Of a stretch of 64,000 nucleotides of DNA, positions 18,479 to 28,200 are shown one piece after another; within the stretch, counting starts at the first letter, position 1; each line of letters starts with the position of its first letter. A program made the position numbers and the translations under genes. The stretch covers positions 124,001-188,000 of the forward strand of contig NZ_BBQI01000102.1 of assembly GCF_001652915.1 (NCBI RefSeq), written 5' to 3'. Source of the DNA: Cupriavidus sp. D384. GTDB taxonomy: Bacteria; Pseudomonadota; Gammaproteobacteria; Burkholderiales; Burkholderiaceae. The notes beneath the pieces are model-generated. The model searched no databases, was not told the DNA's origin, and was given only the letters and a program-made list of their open reading frames with translations.

Positions 18479-19747
18479 TCAGTTCCAGGAATGCCGCTTG
18501 GGCAGCGCATTGTTCAGGTGATAGTTGCCGATCAGATGCAGCTTCCAGCGCACGGGATCGTGCAGGGTATGCGTGCGGGCGTTGCGCCAGTGACGGTCGA
18601 GGTTGTGTCTGGCGCGCGTGGCCGACGACCCGGCCAGCTCGAACAGCTTTTCGCTCGCCTGCAGCGCAACCTCGGTGGTCAGCACCTTGGCCTCGGCCAC
18701 GGCCACCGATGCGCGGGCACCCGATGCCTCGGTCACAGGCTGTGCTGCGATGTCGTCAAGCGTCAGCCCCGCCTCGCGCAGCACCGCGCGGGCAGCCTCG
18801 ATGTCGATGGCCAGCCGGCCGACGTCGGCGATCAGGTGGGGGTCTTCACTGGCACGTGCCACGCCGGCATCGATCCACGGGCGGGCGTGCTTGCGCACGA
18901 AATCCACCGCATCGTCGAATGCCGCCTGCGCAATGCCCAGGTCGATGGCGGCCTGGATCAGTTGCGAGTTGGCGCCATAAAGCCCCGGTTTGTCGGCAAG
19001 CTGCCAGAGCGGAATCACGTCATCCGGGGAGATCGACACGCGGTTGAATTCCACCGTGCCGCTGGCAGTGGTGCGCTGGCCGAAAGATGACCAGTCGTCG
19101 ATCACTGTCAGCCCGGCGGCATCGCGCGGCACCCAGACCTGGACAGGGCGATCATCGTCGTCCAGCGCACGCGTGGGCACGCGATGGGCATACAGCGCGC
19201 CGGTCGAGTAGTAGCGCTTGCCGCTGAGCCGCAGCCCCTGGGCGGTTCGCAGCAGGCGCGTGGTGCCGTCGAGCACGGTGCGGCTGCCTGCCGCGCGCCG
19301 CTCGGGCCCGGCGTTGCCAAGCCGCTGGCCGGCCAGCACTTCGGCGTAGAAGCGCCGCTTCTGTGCGTCGGTCCCGGCTTCGCGCAGCACCCCAAGCAGG
19401 CCAAACTGGTTTTGCGGAATCTGGCCCAGCGACGCATCGGCAGCGCTGACGATGGTAAAGACCTCGGCCAGCGTGGCAAACGAGACTTCGGCGCCGCCAT
19501 GGTCCTTTGGCACCGTGATGCCGCCCAGGCCGCTTTCCGACCAGAGATCCAGCTCGTTCCACGGCAGCAGGCGTTCGCGGTCGCGGGCCGATGCGCCCTG
19601 GCGGTAGATGGCGGCCAGCGCGTGGGCGGCGTCGATGGCCTCGGCGTCGGTACGGATGCGGCGTACGCGCGACGGATCGGGAAGACGCGGTTCCCGCCGG
19701 CCGGTGGCGGCAGGCACCACGGCTTGAATGTCTGAAAGGTCGGTCAT
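18479..19747 (-). CDS. SfnB-family oxidoreductase (tandem paralogue)
   Basis: A 422-residue paralogue of the next gene with the same plan: LLPWNELDLWSESGLGGITVP, SLGQIPQNQFGLLGVLREAG, YYSTGALYAHRVPT, IDDWSSFGQRTTASGTVEFNRV and TLHDPVRWKLHLIGNYHLNN. The start at 19747 (MTDLSDIQAVV) is preferred; the longer in-frame extension upstream is basic and unlike the family. It heads a two-gene operon. Together with the two LLM monooxygenases it suggests stepwise oxidation of organosulfur compounds to release sulfite. Confidence 0.87.
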   Translation of the reverse strand: MTDLSDIQAVVPAATGRREPRLPDPSRVRRIRTDAEAIDAAHALAAIYRQGASARDRERLLPWNELDLWSESGLGGITVPKDHGGAEVSFATLAEVFTIVSAADASLGQIPQNQFGLLGVLREAGTDAQKRRFYAEVLAGQRLGNAGPERRAAGSRTVLDGTTRLLRTAQGLRLSGKRYYSTGALYAHRVPTRALDDDDRPVQVWVPRDAAGLTVIDDWSSFGQRTTASGTVEFNRVSISPDDVIPLWQLADKPGLYGANSQLIQAAIDLGIAQAAFDDAVDFVRKHARPWIDAGVARASEDPHLIADVGRLAIDIEAARAVLREAGLTLDDIAAQPVTEASGARASVAVAEAKVLTTEVALQASEKLFELAGSSATRARHNLDRHWRNARTHTLHDPVRWKLHLIGNYHLNNALPKRHSWN

Positions 19748-20121
19748 GGCGTGTCGAAGGAATGCGCGGCGCGGGCCCGGCGTCCCGCCAGCCGTATGCG
19801 GCGCCGGAAGCGGGACGGCCCATGGCGCGGCACGGTTCCGACACCATACTGCGGCAGATCCGGCATACGAACGACGCGTTTGTTCTATCCAAGCGCGACC
19901 GCTGCGCATAAGACCATGCGCATTCCTTCGATCGATCCGCAACACCGTGCGGCCACGAAATACCACGCACGGTCCCCGAGGAAAGGCGGGGCCGCGTCTT
20001 CACCCTCCCGCCGTCGGCGGGTCTGTCCCAAAGACATCTTCCAACAAGGACCCCGGGGGAAGCAGCGGCATGCCCCCGGGCATGCCAGCCAGTGTCCCCA
20101 ATCAGCTTGGTGCGCGCCGGG
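19748..20121. other. Intergenic region between SfnB operon and hydrolase operon
   Basis: No gene is seen. It should contain the SfnB promoter (minus strand) near its left side and the end of the hydrolase operon at its right side, where two overlapping hairpins occur (listed separately). No clear -35/-10 pair could be chosen by eye. Confidence 0.4.
20052..20086 (-). terminator. Two overlapping, mutually exclusive hairpins after the hydrolase operon
   Basis: CCCGGGGG (20052-20059) pairs with CCCCCGGG (20073-20080), while GGCATGCCC (20067-20075) pairs with GGGCATGCC (20078-20086). They share bases, so only one can form at a time. They lie ~35 nt after the last stop of the minus-strand operon and probably end it; there is only a weak T-rich tail (GTCCTTGTTGG). 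Confidence 0.45.
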
Positions 20122-20265
20122 CTAGACCTTGCGCCGCCGGCCCGGCGCATCCACCCGATACTGGCCGGGCATGCCCTTCCAGGCGCAGCGATCGCCACCA
20201 CCGCCCAGTTCGCAGGCCAGCGCCGACAGCGTCATGGTTGCCAGTATCAGCAGTCGATGCAGCAT
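20122..20265 (-). CDS. Small secreted or lipoprotein-like hypothetical protein (47 aa)
   Basis: A 47-codon frame beginning MLHRLLILATMTLSALACELG, i.e. a short hydrophobic signal-like segment followed by Cys, then a small charged tail with CAWKGMPGQYRV. It starts 11 nt after the stop of the alpha/beta hydrolase on the same strand. The segment before Cys (SALAC) only partly fits a lipobox. No family recognised; kept because of position, signal-like start and lack of a competing gene. Confidence 0.45.
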   Translation of the reverse strand: MLHRLLILATMTLSALACELGGGGDRCAWKGMPGQYRVDAPGRRRKV

Positions 20266-20276
20266 GGCGGCCCCGG

Positions 20277-21329
20277 TTACTTGCGGTCGATATCGAGCAC
20301 GGCCTGCGCAAACGCGGTGGGCGCTTCCTGCGGCAGGTTGTGGCCGATGCCGCCCGTGATGTCGCGATGCTCGTAGCGGCCCGTGAACTTGCTCTTGTAG
20401 GCGCTGGGCGCCGGGTGCGGCGCGCCGTTGGCGTCGCCTTCCATCGTGATGGTGGGCACGCTGATGGTGGGCGCCGTGGCGAGCTTCTTCTCGATGTCGT
20501 CGAACTTCGATTCGCCCTCGACCAGGCCCAGGCGCCAGCGGTAGTTGTGGATCGTGATGGCGACGTGATCGGCGTTGTCCAGCGACACGGCACTGCGCGC
20601 GAACGTGGCGTCATCGAACTTCCACTGCGGCGAAGCGAGCTTCCAGATCAGCTTGGCAAAGTCGTGCGTGTACTTCTGGTAGCCGGCCACGCCACGGTCG
20701 GTGGCGAAGTAGAACTGGTACCACCACTGCAGTTCGGCCTCGGGCGGCAACGGCTGCTTGCCGGCGGCCTGGCTGCCGATCAGGTAGCCGCTGACCGAGA
20801 CCAGGCCACGGCAGCGGTCGGGCCACAGCGCGGCCATGATGTCAGCGGTGCGCGCGCCCCAATCGAAACCGGCCACCACCGCGTTGCGGATCTTGAGCGC
20901 GTCCATCAGGGCGATCATGTCGGCCGCGAGGGCGGACGGCTGGCCGTTGCGCTTGGTCTCCGGCGACAGGAACGTCGTGGTGCCGTAGCCGCGCAGGTGC
21001 GGGATGATCACGCGATAGCCGCGCTGCGCGAGCAGCGGTGCCACATCGACAAAGGCGTGGATGTCGTACGGCCAGCCGTGCAGCAGCAGGGCCACCGGGC
21101 CATCGGCCGGGCCCAGTTCGGCGTAGCCGACGTTGAGCACCCCGGCGTTGACCTGCCGGATCGTGGCGAACGACGTATGCGTGCCCGGCGTGACCGGCGC
21201 CAGCGGCGCGGCCTTCGACACGCCCGACTGCGCGTGCGCGGAGCCGATTACGCCAAGCTGGGCGGCGGCCAGCGCCAGGCCGGCGGTGCCAAGAAAGTTG
21301 CGGCGCGGCAAATCGATGGTCTTGCTCAT
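20277..21329 (-). CDS. Tat-exported alpha/beta hydrolase, epoxide-hydrolase/dehalogenase type
   Basis: A 350-residue enzyme. The N-terminus has a twin-arginine signal (PRRNFLGTAGLALAAAQ, ending near SAHAQ), so it is folded before export. The hydrolase core has the oxyanion element LLLHGWPYDIH, an Asp nucleophile in AGFDWGARTADIM, and a terminal His in GGIGHNLPQE. An Asp nucleophile with HGWP is typical of epoxide hydrolases and haloacid/haloalkane dehalogenases rather than lipases. A strong ribosome site (AAAGGAG) precedes ATG 21329, and a 10-bp palindrome lies 20 bp upstream of it. Substrate unknown. Confidence 0.88.
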   Translation of the reverse strand: MSKTIDLPRRNFLGTAGLALAAAQLGVIGSAHAQSGVSKAAPLAPVTPGTHTSFATIRQVNAGVLNVGYAELGPADGPVALLLHGWPYDIHAFVDVAPLLAQRGYRVIIPHLRGYGTTTFLSPETKRNGQPSALAADMIALMDALKIRNAVVAGFDWGARTADIMAALWPDRCRGLVSVSGYLIGSQAAGKQPLPPEAELQWWYQFYFATDRGVAGYQKYTHDFAKLIWKLASPQWKFDDATFARSAVSLDNADHVAITIHNYRWRLGLVEGESKFDDIEKKLATAPTISVPTITMEGDANGAPHPAPSAYKSKFTGRYEHRDITGGIGHNLPQEAPTAFAQAVLDIDRK

Positions 21330-21348
21330 GTTTTCTCCTTTGCGTCAG

Positions 21349-21358
21349 ACGCTAGCGT
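21349..21358. promoter_or_regulatory. 10-bp perfect palindrome ACGCTAGCGT, candidate operator
   Basis: ACGCTAGCGT is its own reverse complement and lies 20 bp upstream of the alpha/beta hydrolase ATG, just before its ribosome site. A repressor bound here would block transcription or early elongation. No regulator gene is adjacent. Confidence 0.35.
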
Positions 21359-21766
21359 TTTACTTCGAAGGTGACTTGAGGGGTTTCGCTTCTATCGGGC
21401 GCAGGCGCCGCCGGGAACCGGATGCCGTTGGGGCACGGCCGATGCCAGCACCGATACGATGGGGTGTAGCGCCAGCGCGATCACACCGATATCGACCGGG
21501 AACGATCCGTTTCCGAATGGCACGGCGGACGCGCTTCCGTCCCATACAAGGGCAAGGCCGCAGCCCCCTTTCGAATGTCCTGTCTTCATGCCTTGTTCCC
21601 CGAGCGTTGCGCTTCGGCACGGCAAGCCGTTGAACGGACTGGCCGGCGCCGAAGGGTTGACACGAGTCTAGGCAGACGGCGCATGCCCCATGTGTCGGTC
21701 TGCCCCGGTTTTGTATCGCAGTGTATTCAGCCCCGGGCGGCCGGATATGCGGATACAAATCTGCTG

Positions 21767-21787
21767 GCCGCCGCCGCCGCCGCCGCC
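21767..21787 (+). repeat. (GCC)7 trinucleotide repeat
   Basis: Seven uninterrupted GCC units in non-coding DNA between divergent genes. Short tracts of this kind can change length by slippage; here it lies ~20 bp from a candidate regulator site. Confidence 0.8.
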
Positions 21788-21808
21788 GCGCTGCCTTGCG
21801 GCAGCCGG

Positions 21809-21822
21809 TACGTCTTTGGTAT
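21809..21822 (+). promoter_or_regulatory. Candidate FixJ/NarL-type site TACNNNNTTGGTAT
   Basis: TAC, four bases, TTGGTAT. The same arrangement occurs at 39141-39154 and TTGGTAT recurs on the minus strand at 31417-31423. All three lie upstream of response-regulator loci. Here the nearest downstream gene is the 79-aa protein at 21940, followed by the FixJ-type regulator. Confidence 0.35.
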
Positions 21823-21939
21823 GACCCCGGCATGCCCATGCGCTACGGTGGTCGGACCAACGGGCAATGCACACGCGGGCCGTGCATGCCTACCATGTGC
21901 TCACGGGGCACGCGGGCGTTGGCTCCGGGGAGAAACTTC

Positions 21940-22179
21940 ATGGATCAAGCAAATGGGCTCGAACTGGTCCGGCTGCGCGCGGCAGCGTCCGCGCTGAGCC
22001 AGGACGCCCGGCTGTGGCGCTGGTTTTCCGACCAGATGGAAGAACACCGGCTGTGCTGCGAACGTAACCGAGACTGGTGGCACATCACCATCGCCGGGCG
22101 CGAACTGGCCTGCGACCGGTCCTTCGACGTGGCCGTGCGCACCGCCTACACGCTGAGCCGGGCGCTGGAGGCCGTGTAG
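21940..22179 (+). CDS. Small conserved-looking hypothetical protein (79 aa)
   Basis: Starts MDQANGLELVRLRAAASA after a good ribosome site (GGGGAGA, 7 nt before ATG). The product is soluble and rich in Trp, Arg and Cys (LWRWFSDQMEEHRLCCERN, RDWWHITIAGRELACDRSF). It looks like a small folded domain rather than noise. It lies upstream of the FixJ-type regulator on the same strand with a 248-bp gap. No family is recognised; it might be an accessory protein of that regulator, which is only a positional guess. Confidence 0.6.
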   Translation: MDQANGLELVRLRAAASALSQDARLWRWFSDQMEEHRLCCERNRDWWHITIAGRELACDRSFDVAVRTAYTLSRALEAV

Positions 22180-22427
22180 CGGCGGTCCCGGCCGGCACAG
22201 GGCCCAGCCGCGGCGTCAGCGCCACACATTCGTTTGCAATTTCATCGAAAGCGTCGATAATTCCGCTTCGCATTGGGCGGGCTGACGTCGATTTCGCGCC
22301 GTTTCCCGGCAATTCCATCGTATCTTTGTGCATCTTCAGGCATCTGGCCTGGGGCACGGTTCGTCCAACTGCGCCAGGCGCAGCGCCCTGGGGCCGCCCC
22401 CGCAAGCCCCGGCCAGAACGTCCATGC

Positions 22428-23144
22428 ATGCACATGAGAACCACGATAAACAGCAGTGCCGCCTTGTTGCGGGAATCGACCGACGACGGTGTCGTACTGG
22501 TTGTCGACGACGACCAGGATGTGCGGCGCGCCCTGTCGGGGCTGTTCCGCTCGGTCGGGCTCGCGAGCGAATCCTTTAGTTCCGGCGAGGAACTGCTGGC
22601 CCACGCATTCCCGGACCAGCCCATCTGTATCGTGCTCGATGTGCGTCTGCGCGGCGCCAGCGGGCTGGACCTGCAGACCCATCTCATCCGCGCTGGCAAG
22701 AGCGCGTCGATCGTGTTCATCTCGGGCTATGGCGACGTACCCATGACCGTGGCGGCCATGAAGGCCGGCGCCGTCAATTTCATCGCCAAGCCGTTCCGCG
22801 AACAGGATCTGCTCGATGCCGTCAACGAGGCATTGCAGCGCGACCGCGACCGCCGCCAGGCCAGCTCGCAGACACAGCTGCTGCGCGAGCGTCTCGACGC
22901 GCTGACCGGCCGCGAGCGCGAAGTCATGAAGCTGCTGGTCCACGGCCTGATGAACAAGGAAGTGGCCGACGAACTCGGCATCAGCCAGGCCACCGTCAAG
23001 ATCTATCGCGGCCAGGCCATGCGCAAGATGCAGGCGCGCACCTTTGCCGAGCTGATCCTCATGGCCCAGGCGCTGGGCATGGTGACCCGTGGTGCGGCGT
23101 TCGATGGCAATGGTGACGATGGCCCGGACCCCGAGTCCGACTGA
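22428..23144 (+). CDS. FixJ/NarL-type response regulator (receiver + LuxR HTH)
   Basis: A 238-residue two-component regulator. The receiver domain has the acidic pair VVDDDQDVRR, the phospho-acceptor Asp in IVLDVRLRG, the switch Ser in ISGYGDV and Lys in IAKPF. The C-terminal LuxR-type helix-turn-helix reads LTGREREVMKLL, ADELGISQATVKIYRGQAM. It is closely related to the regulator at 39388. Start could be ATG 22428 or 22434; neither has a strong ribosome site. No histidine kinase is adjacent: candidates are the two giant sensors in this window. It ends convergently with poxB. Confidence 0.9.
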   Translation: MHMRTTINSSAALLRESTDDGVVLVVDDDQDVRRALSGLFRSVGLASESFSSGEELLAHAFPDQPICIVLDVRLRGASGLDLQTHLIRAGKSASIVFISGYGDVPMTVAAMKAGAVNFIAKPFREQDLLDAVNEALQRDRDRRQASSQTQLLRERLDALTGREREVMKLLVHGLMNKEVADELGISQATVKIYRGQAMRKMQARTFAELILMAQALGMVTRGAAFDGNGDDGPDPESD

Positions 23145-23296
23145 CCAGTACCCCATGCGGCCAGCCGGGAAGCGCATGATCGGCTGACGGCCCCAGTCGA
23201 AGCCGGGCACGCCGTTGGCTTCGATTGCCGCGTGGTCGTTGCCGCGCTAAACGAAGGTCTGAGATGGGAGGGACCTGAGGCGCGTGGTCCGGGCGC

Positions 23297-23326
23297 CCGG
23301 GCGTGGCGAGGCGCCCCGACGCCCGG
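23297..23326 (-). terminator. GC-rich hairpin between convergent regulator and poxB
   Basis: CCGGGCGT (23297-23304) and ACGCCCGG (23319-23326) form a perfect 8-bp stem 13 bp beyond the poxB stop. It could work for both convergent genes; no T-run. Confidence 0.4.
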
Positions 23327-23338
23327 CTTCTCCAGCGC

Positions 23339-25072
23339 CTAGCGCAGCAGATTCGTCCTTGCCAGCTCCACCAGTTCGTCGGCGCGGCCGTTCATGACCG
23401 CCTTCAGCGCCCACAGGCTGAAGCCCTTGATCTGTTCGGCCTTCAGTGCAGGCGGCATTGCCAGCTCCTGCGTGTTCGTCACCACGTCGAGCAGGGCGGG
23501 GCCGTCGTGCGCCAGCATCGACGCCACGGCTTCGGGCAGCAGGCGCGGATCTTCCACGCGCTGGGCATGCACGCCCACCGCGCGTGCCATGGCGGCGAAA
23601 TCGGGGTTTTGCAGCGATGTGCCGGTTTCGAGAAAGCCCGACGCCTTCATCTCCAGCGCCACGAAGCCCAGCACGCTGTTATTGAAGATCACCACCTTGA
23701 CCGGCAGCCCTTGCTGCACCAGCGTCAGGAAGTCGCCCATCAGCATGGCAAAGCCACCGTCGCCGGACAGGCTCACCACCTGCCTGTCCGGAAACGCCGC
23801 CTGCGCGCCAATGGCCTGCGGCAGCGCGTTGGCCATCGATCCGTGCGCCAGAGAGCCGATCAGCCTGCGCCGGCCGTTCATGCGCAGGTAGCGCGCAGCC
23901 CAGATGGTGGGCGTGCCCACGTCGAACGTGAAGATGGCGTCCTCGGTGGCCTGCTCGCTGATCAACCGGGCCAGGTATTGCGGATGGATCGGGCGTCGGC
24001 CGCTGTCGCCGGTAGCCAGGTCGTCCAGTTGCCTGCGGGCATCGCGGTAGTGGCGCACGCTCGCGTCCAGGTGGGCGGTGTCGGCCTGCGGGGTCAGGCG
24101 GGACTGCAGCGCGTCGAGCGTGGCCGCCACGTCGCCCACCAGCCCAAGGTCCAGCCGCGTGCGGCGGCCCAGGTTCTCGGGGCGTATATCGATCTGTACC
24201 ACGCGCGCGCCTTCCGGATAGAACTGGCGATACGGAAAGTCGGTACCCAGCATGACCAGCGTGTCGCAGTTCTGCATGGCGTGATAGCCCGAGCTGAAGC
24301 CGATCAGCCCGGTCATGCCCACGTCGTACGGATTGTCGTATTCGATGTATTCCTTGCCGCCCAGTGCGTGCACCACGGGCGCCTTGAGCGTCTCGGCCAG
24401 CCGCACCACCTGGTCATGCGCGCCGGCGCATCCACGCCCGCACAGCAGCGTGGTGCGCTGGCTGCCGCGCAGCAGGTCGGCCAGCGCGTCCAGCGATGCG
24501 GTGTCAGGCACCACCACCGGTGGCGGCAGCGTCATCGATGCCGGCGCGGAAATCCCCGCGGTGGCCGCAGCCCGCAACGCCACGTCGCCCGGAATGACGA
24601 TGACCGCCACGCCACGGCGGCCCACGGCCGCGCGGATGGCAGTCTCCAGTACGCCCGGCAGTTGCTCCACGCTGGATACCAGCTCGCAGTAGTGGCTGCA
24701 TTCACGGAACAGCTGCTCGGGGTGGGTTTCCTGGAAATAATTGCGGCCGATCTCGGCGCTTGGAATGTGCGCGGCAATGGCGAGCACCGGCACGCGCGAG
24801 CGGTGGCAGTCGAACAGTCCATTGATCAGGTGCAGGTTGCCCGGCCCGCAACTGCCGGCGCATACCGCGAGATTGCCGGTCAGGTGTGCTTCCGCGCCGG
24901 CCGCAAACGCAGCGGTTTCCTCGTGCCGGGTGTGAATCCACTCGATGTCGCCGCGCTGGCGCAGCGATTCGGTCAGTCCGTTGAGGCTGTCGCCCACGAC
25001 GCCGAAGATGCGGCGAACGCCGGCACCGTGCAGCACCGAGGTGATCAGATCGGCAGCGGTTTCCGTAGCCAT
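23339..25072 (-). CDS. poxB: Pyruvate dehydrogenase (quinone), PoxB-type ThDP enzyme
   Basis: A 577-residue thiamine-diphosphate enzyme close in length to E. coli PoxB (572). It would oxidatively decarboxylate pyruvate to acetate and CO2, passing electrons to ubiquinone at the membrane. The catalytic Glu lies in THRHEETAAFAAGAEA-type sequence (HTRHEETAAF), followed by AVCAGSCGPGNLHLINGL; the ThDP motif starts GDGGFAML near residue 434 with the paired Asn in FNNSVLGF. FAD-domain features such as GFDSG-like loops are not confirmed by eye. Ribosome site AAGGAG precedes ATG 25072. It follows the second giant sensor gene on the same strand. Acetolactate-synthase-like relatives are the main alternative, but the PoxB sequence pattern is clear. 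Confidence 0.88.
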   Translation of the reverse strand: MATETAADLITSVLHGAGVRRIFGVVGDSLNGLTESLRQRGDIEWIHTRHEETAAFAAGAEAHLTGNLAVCAGSCGPGNLHLINGLFDCHRSRVPVLAIAAHIPSAEIGRNYFQETHPEQLFRECSHYCELVSSVEQLPGVLETAIRAAVGRRGVAVIVIPGDVALRAAATAGISAPASMTLPPPVVVPDTASLDALADLLRGSQRTTLLCGRGCAGAHDQVVRLAETLKAPVVHALGGKEYIEYDNPYDVGMTGLIGFSSGYHAMQNCDTLVMLGTDFPYRQFYPEGARVVQIDIRPENLGRRTRLDLGLVGDVAATLDALQSRLTPQADTAHLDASVRHYRDARRQLDDLATGDSGRRPIHPQYLARLISEQATEDAIFTFDVGTPTIWAARYLRMNGRRRLIGSLAHGSMANALPQAIGAQAAFPDRQVVSLSGDGGFAMLMGDFLTLVQQGLPVKVVIFNNSVLGFVALEMKASGFLETGTSLQNPDFAAMARAVGVHAQRVEDPRLLPEAVASMLAHDGPALLDVVTNTQELAMPPALKAEQIKGFSLWALKAVMNGRADELVELARTNLLR

Positions 25073-25244
25073 GCTGTGCTCCTTGTCCGGAAGGGTATCC
25101 CTGTCGGATCAGCCAGGCAGGGAAAGATTCAACCTAGCCTACACAGGGCCGATCCGCCAGCCTTGTGTCCCGATGGGTGCACTTCCGGATTCGCACGATG
25201 CAAGCATGCCACCGTCGCGCTACCTGCGAGCCCGCCGGTGGCCG

Positions 25245-28200
25245 CTACGGCTGTCGCGGAATGGCAAAGGCGAAGCGGCTGCCATGCGGCGCCAGCGCCT
25301 CGGCCCGCAACTGCCCCCGGTGCGCTTCGACAATCGACTTGCAGATGGCCAGCCCCATGCCCATACCGTTGACCTTGGTGGTGTAGAACGGTTCGAACAC
25401 CTGTTCGGTGAGGTCCTGGCCGATGCCGGTGCCGGTGTCGGCCACGCTCAATTCCAGCAGATGGTCGTCTACCAGGCGCGTGGCCAGGTGCAGCACGCGC
25501 GGCCGGTCGTGGACGTCGCTCATGGCGTCGATGGCGTTCAGCACCAGGTTCAGGATCACCTGCTGCAACTGGATATCGTCGCCAAAGGCATGCGCGGGCT
25601 CGGCATTCAGCGACAGCTTCAGCGCGATCTGGCGCCGTTCGATCTCGTTGCGCGAGATCGCCAGGATATGGCGGACGGCCTGGTGGATATCCACCTGTGC
25701 CAGCACCGGCGCGGCGTTGCGCGTCAGCGCCTGCAGGCTGCGGATCATGTCGCCGGCGCGCTGCCCCTCGCTGCGGATGGCCTCAAGGCCTTCGCGCGCA
25801 TTGGCGATGTCGGGCGTGGCCCGTGCCAGCCAGCGCAGGCTGGCGCCTGCATTCGACACAATCGACATCAGCGGCTGGTTCACCTCGTGTGCGATCGAGG
25901 CGGTCAGCTGGCCTACCGTGGTGGCGCGCGCCACCCGGGCCAGGTCGGCCTGGGCGCTGCGCAATGCGTCTTCGGCCTGCCGCCGGGCGGTAATGTCGGT
26001 CACGGTACCCACGTAGTCGAGTTCGCCATTGTCGCCGGGCAAGGGCTTGCCGACGGCGGCCAGGTAGCGGATCGAACCGTCGGCCCGCACGATGCGGTGT
26101 TCCACGCGGACGGTGGCCTGCCGCGCGACATGCGTTTCCGTGACGTGCCGCACCATGTCGCGGTCCTCGGGATGCATGCGCGACAGGAACACCTCGAACG
26201 GCAGGTCCTGCTGGTCCGGCTGGAGTTCGTAGATGCGGCGCAGCTCGTCCGAGCCCGTGAAGCGGTCGCGCTTCAGGTCCCAGCGCCAGCTACCCGTGTG
26301 GCTCACGCTCTCGCCCATGGACAGCGACGCCTCGCTGGCCCGGAGTTCGCGCTCCACCTGCTGGCGGCGTTCGTTCTCGGCCAGCAGGTCGTCGTAAAGC
26401 CGCGCCGTGCGCAGCGAGATGGCCGCCTGCGAGGCGATCAGCTCCAGCACGCGCGTGCGGTCCAGCGTAAAGGCGTCGCGCACCAGGCGGTTTTCCAGGT
26501 ACAGCGCACCGATTGCCTCGTTGTGGCGCAGCATCGGAATGCACAGGGCGGAGATGTCGGCCATGTCGGGCTGGCTGCCGGTCAGTCCAAAGTACGGATC
26601 GATCGCAAACGGGTTGGCGCCCATCGACGTACCCGTCATGGCCGCCTGTCCCGTGCGCACGGCCGTGTGGAGCATCGCCACCGGCAAGGCGCTGGCGGTG
26701 ACAGGGTCCTGGGTGATGCGCACGCGGATGCCATCGGCGGTGGTGTCGGCGCTGGCCTCGACCACCGGTCCTTCGGGCCGCATGCGGATCAGCAGGCCGC
26801 GCTGGGCTCCGGCGTACTCGAGCACGATCGTCATCAGCTTGTCGATCAGGCGGTCGAGGCGGATTTCCTCGCTCAGCGCCCGGGACGCCTTGATGACGCT
26901 CTCCGCATCGAGTGTTTGCGCGCTGGCGCCCAGATGCCAGGTGCGGAGCGGCGTGGCATCCACGATCTCCGGGTGATCGGCCTCCAGTTGCCGTGCCTTG
27001 CCGATGGCGCCCCAGCGCAGGTACGCGTCGCGCGCATGGCGCCGATGGCCGTCTGCGGCCGAGGCCAGCCCCTGCGCCGCACATAACCGTGCCGCGCGCT
27101 CGTGGGCCATGGCGGTGATCTGCACGAACCCATGAGCGGCCGCGTGGGCGATGGCCTGTTCGTAGCGCGACATGGCCGTCAGCGCGTCGCCCTCCAGGCG
27201 TGCCAGTTCCGCTTCCACCAGCAGTGCCTTGTCGGCAAAGGTCAGCGGATTGGCCTGCGCCCAGTCGCGCAGCCTGCGGGCATCGGCGCGCAGCGTCTGC
27301 CAGGCCGCCGCATCGGGTGCATCCGGGGATGCTTCGAGCCGTGCGGCAAGCGTCAGCGCGCGCATCAGGTGGAAGTCGAGCTGATGGACATGGGCCGGGG
27401 CCGACCATGCAAAGGCGGCGGCCCGGTCCAGGCATTGTGCCGCGGCATCCACGCGACCGGCCAGCAACTGGACGGTCGCGCTGTACACCGCATGCCAGAA
27501 CTCGAACGTGCTGAGGCTTTCCGCCGCCGGCGCCTGATCTGCCGCCATGCCGGCGTCCTGCCATGTCAGCGTGCGCAGCCCGTCGACAAGGCGTTGCTGC
27601 AGCAGCAGGATGGTCTCCACGTCGCCGAACCGGGCGTCGCGTACGAATTGCAGCCCGCGCGAGATCTCGGCCTCGACATCGTCGAGCGGGTCGCCCCGTA
27701 CAAGCATCACCGCCACCAGGTGGCAGCACTCGTAGCAGGCCGTGGTGATATCGCCGTGCGCCACGCCGGCAGCAAAGCCGGCGCGTGCGCACTCGACCGA
27801 ATAGGACAGGGGCTGGGTCCACACGCTGAGCTGGTCCAGCGGCAACAGCGTACGCGCCTCGTACGCGGCGTAGCCATTGCGGGTAGTCAGCCGGCGCGCC
27901 AGTTCGCCATAGCGAAAACCGTCCTGGTACGCACCATAGCGGTGGCACACCTGCACGCCGAGCCATGCCAGCGATGCGGTGGCCGGTGCGCTCATGCCGT
28001 GTGCCAGCGTCAGCCGCATCATCTGGCACAGGGTGGCGAACGCCAGGTTCTGGTCCGTGAAGCTGGCGGGGATCTGCAGCGCCGACAGCAAGCCCATCGC
28101 GGCGTCGATGCGGGCATCGGCAACCTCAGGCAGCGCCGGCAAACCGTCGAGGTGCGCGGCATCGAGCTGTGGCTGGATCCCGGCGTACAGCGCATCGCAC

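Larger units (their letters stand above)
21359..21939. other. Intergenic region with GCC repeat and FixJ-like site
   Basis: About 580 bp without a convincing gene. A weak 65-codon minus-strand frame (21392-21589) exists but lacks a good ribosome site or known family. (GCC)7 occupies 21767-21787. TACNNNNTTGGTAT at 21809-21822 matches an element upstream of two other response-regulator loci. The region lies between divergent operons and should carry promoters for both. Confidence 0.4.

Noticed and set aside
21392..21589. 65-codon minus-strand frame (MKTGHSKGGCG...) downstream in the 21.4-21.9 kb gap
   Set aside because: No convincing ribosome site, family or composition; could be real but unsupported.
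23297..23326. Treating all GC-rich hairpins after genes as Rho-independent terminators
   Set aside because: Most lack a T-run; only 41757-41782 has the full form, so the others were given low confidence.
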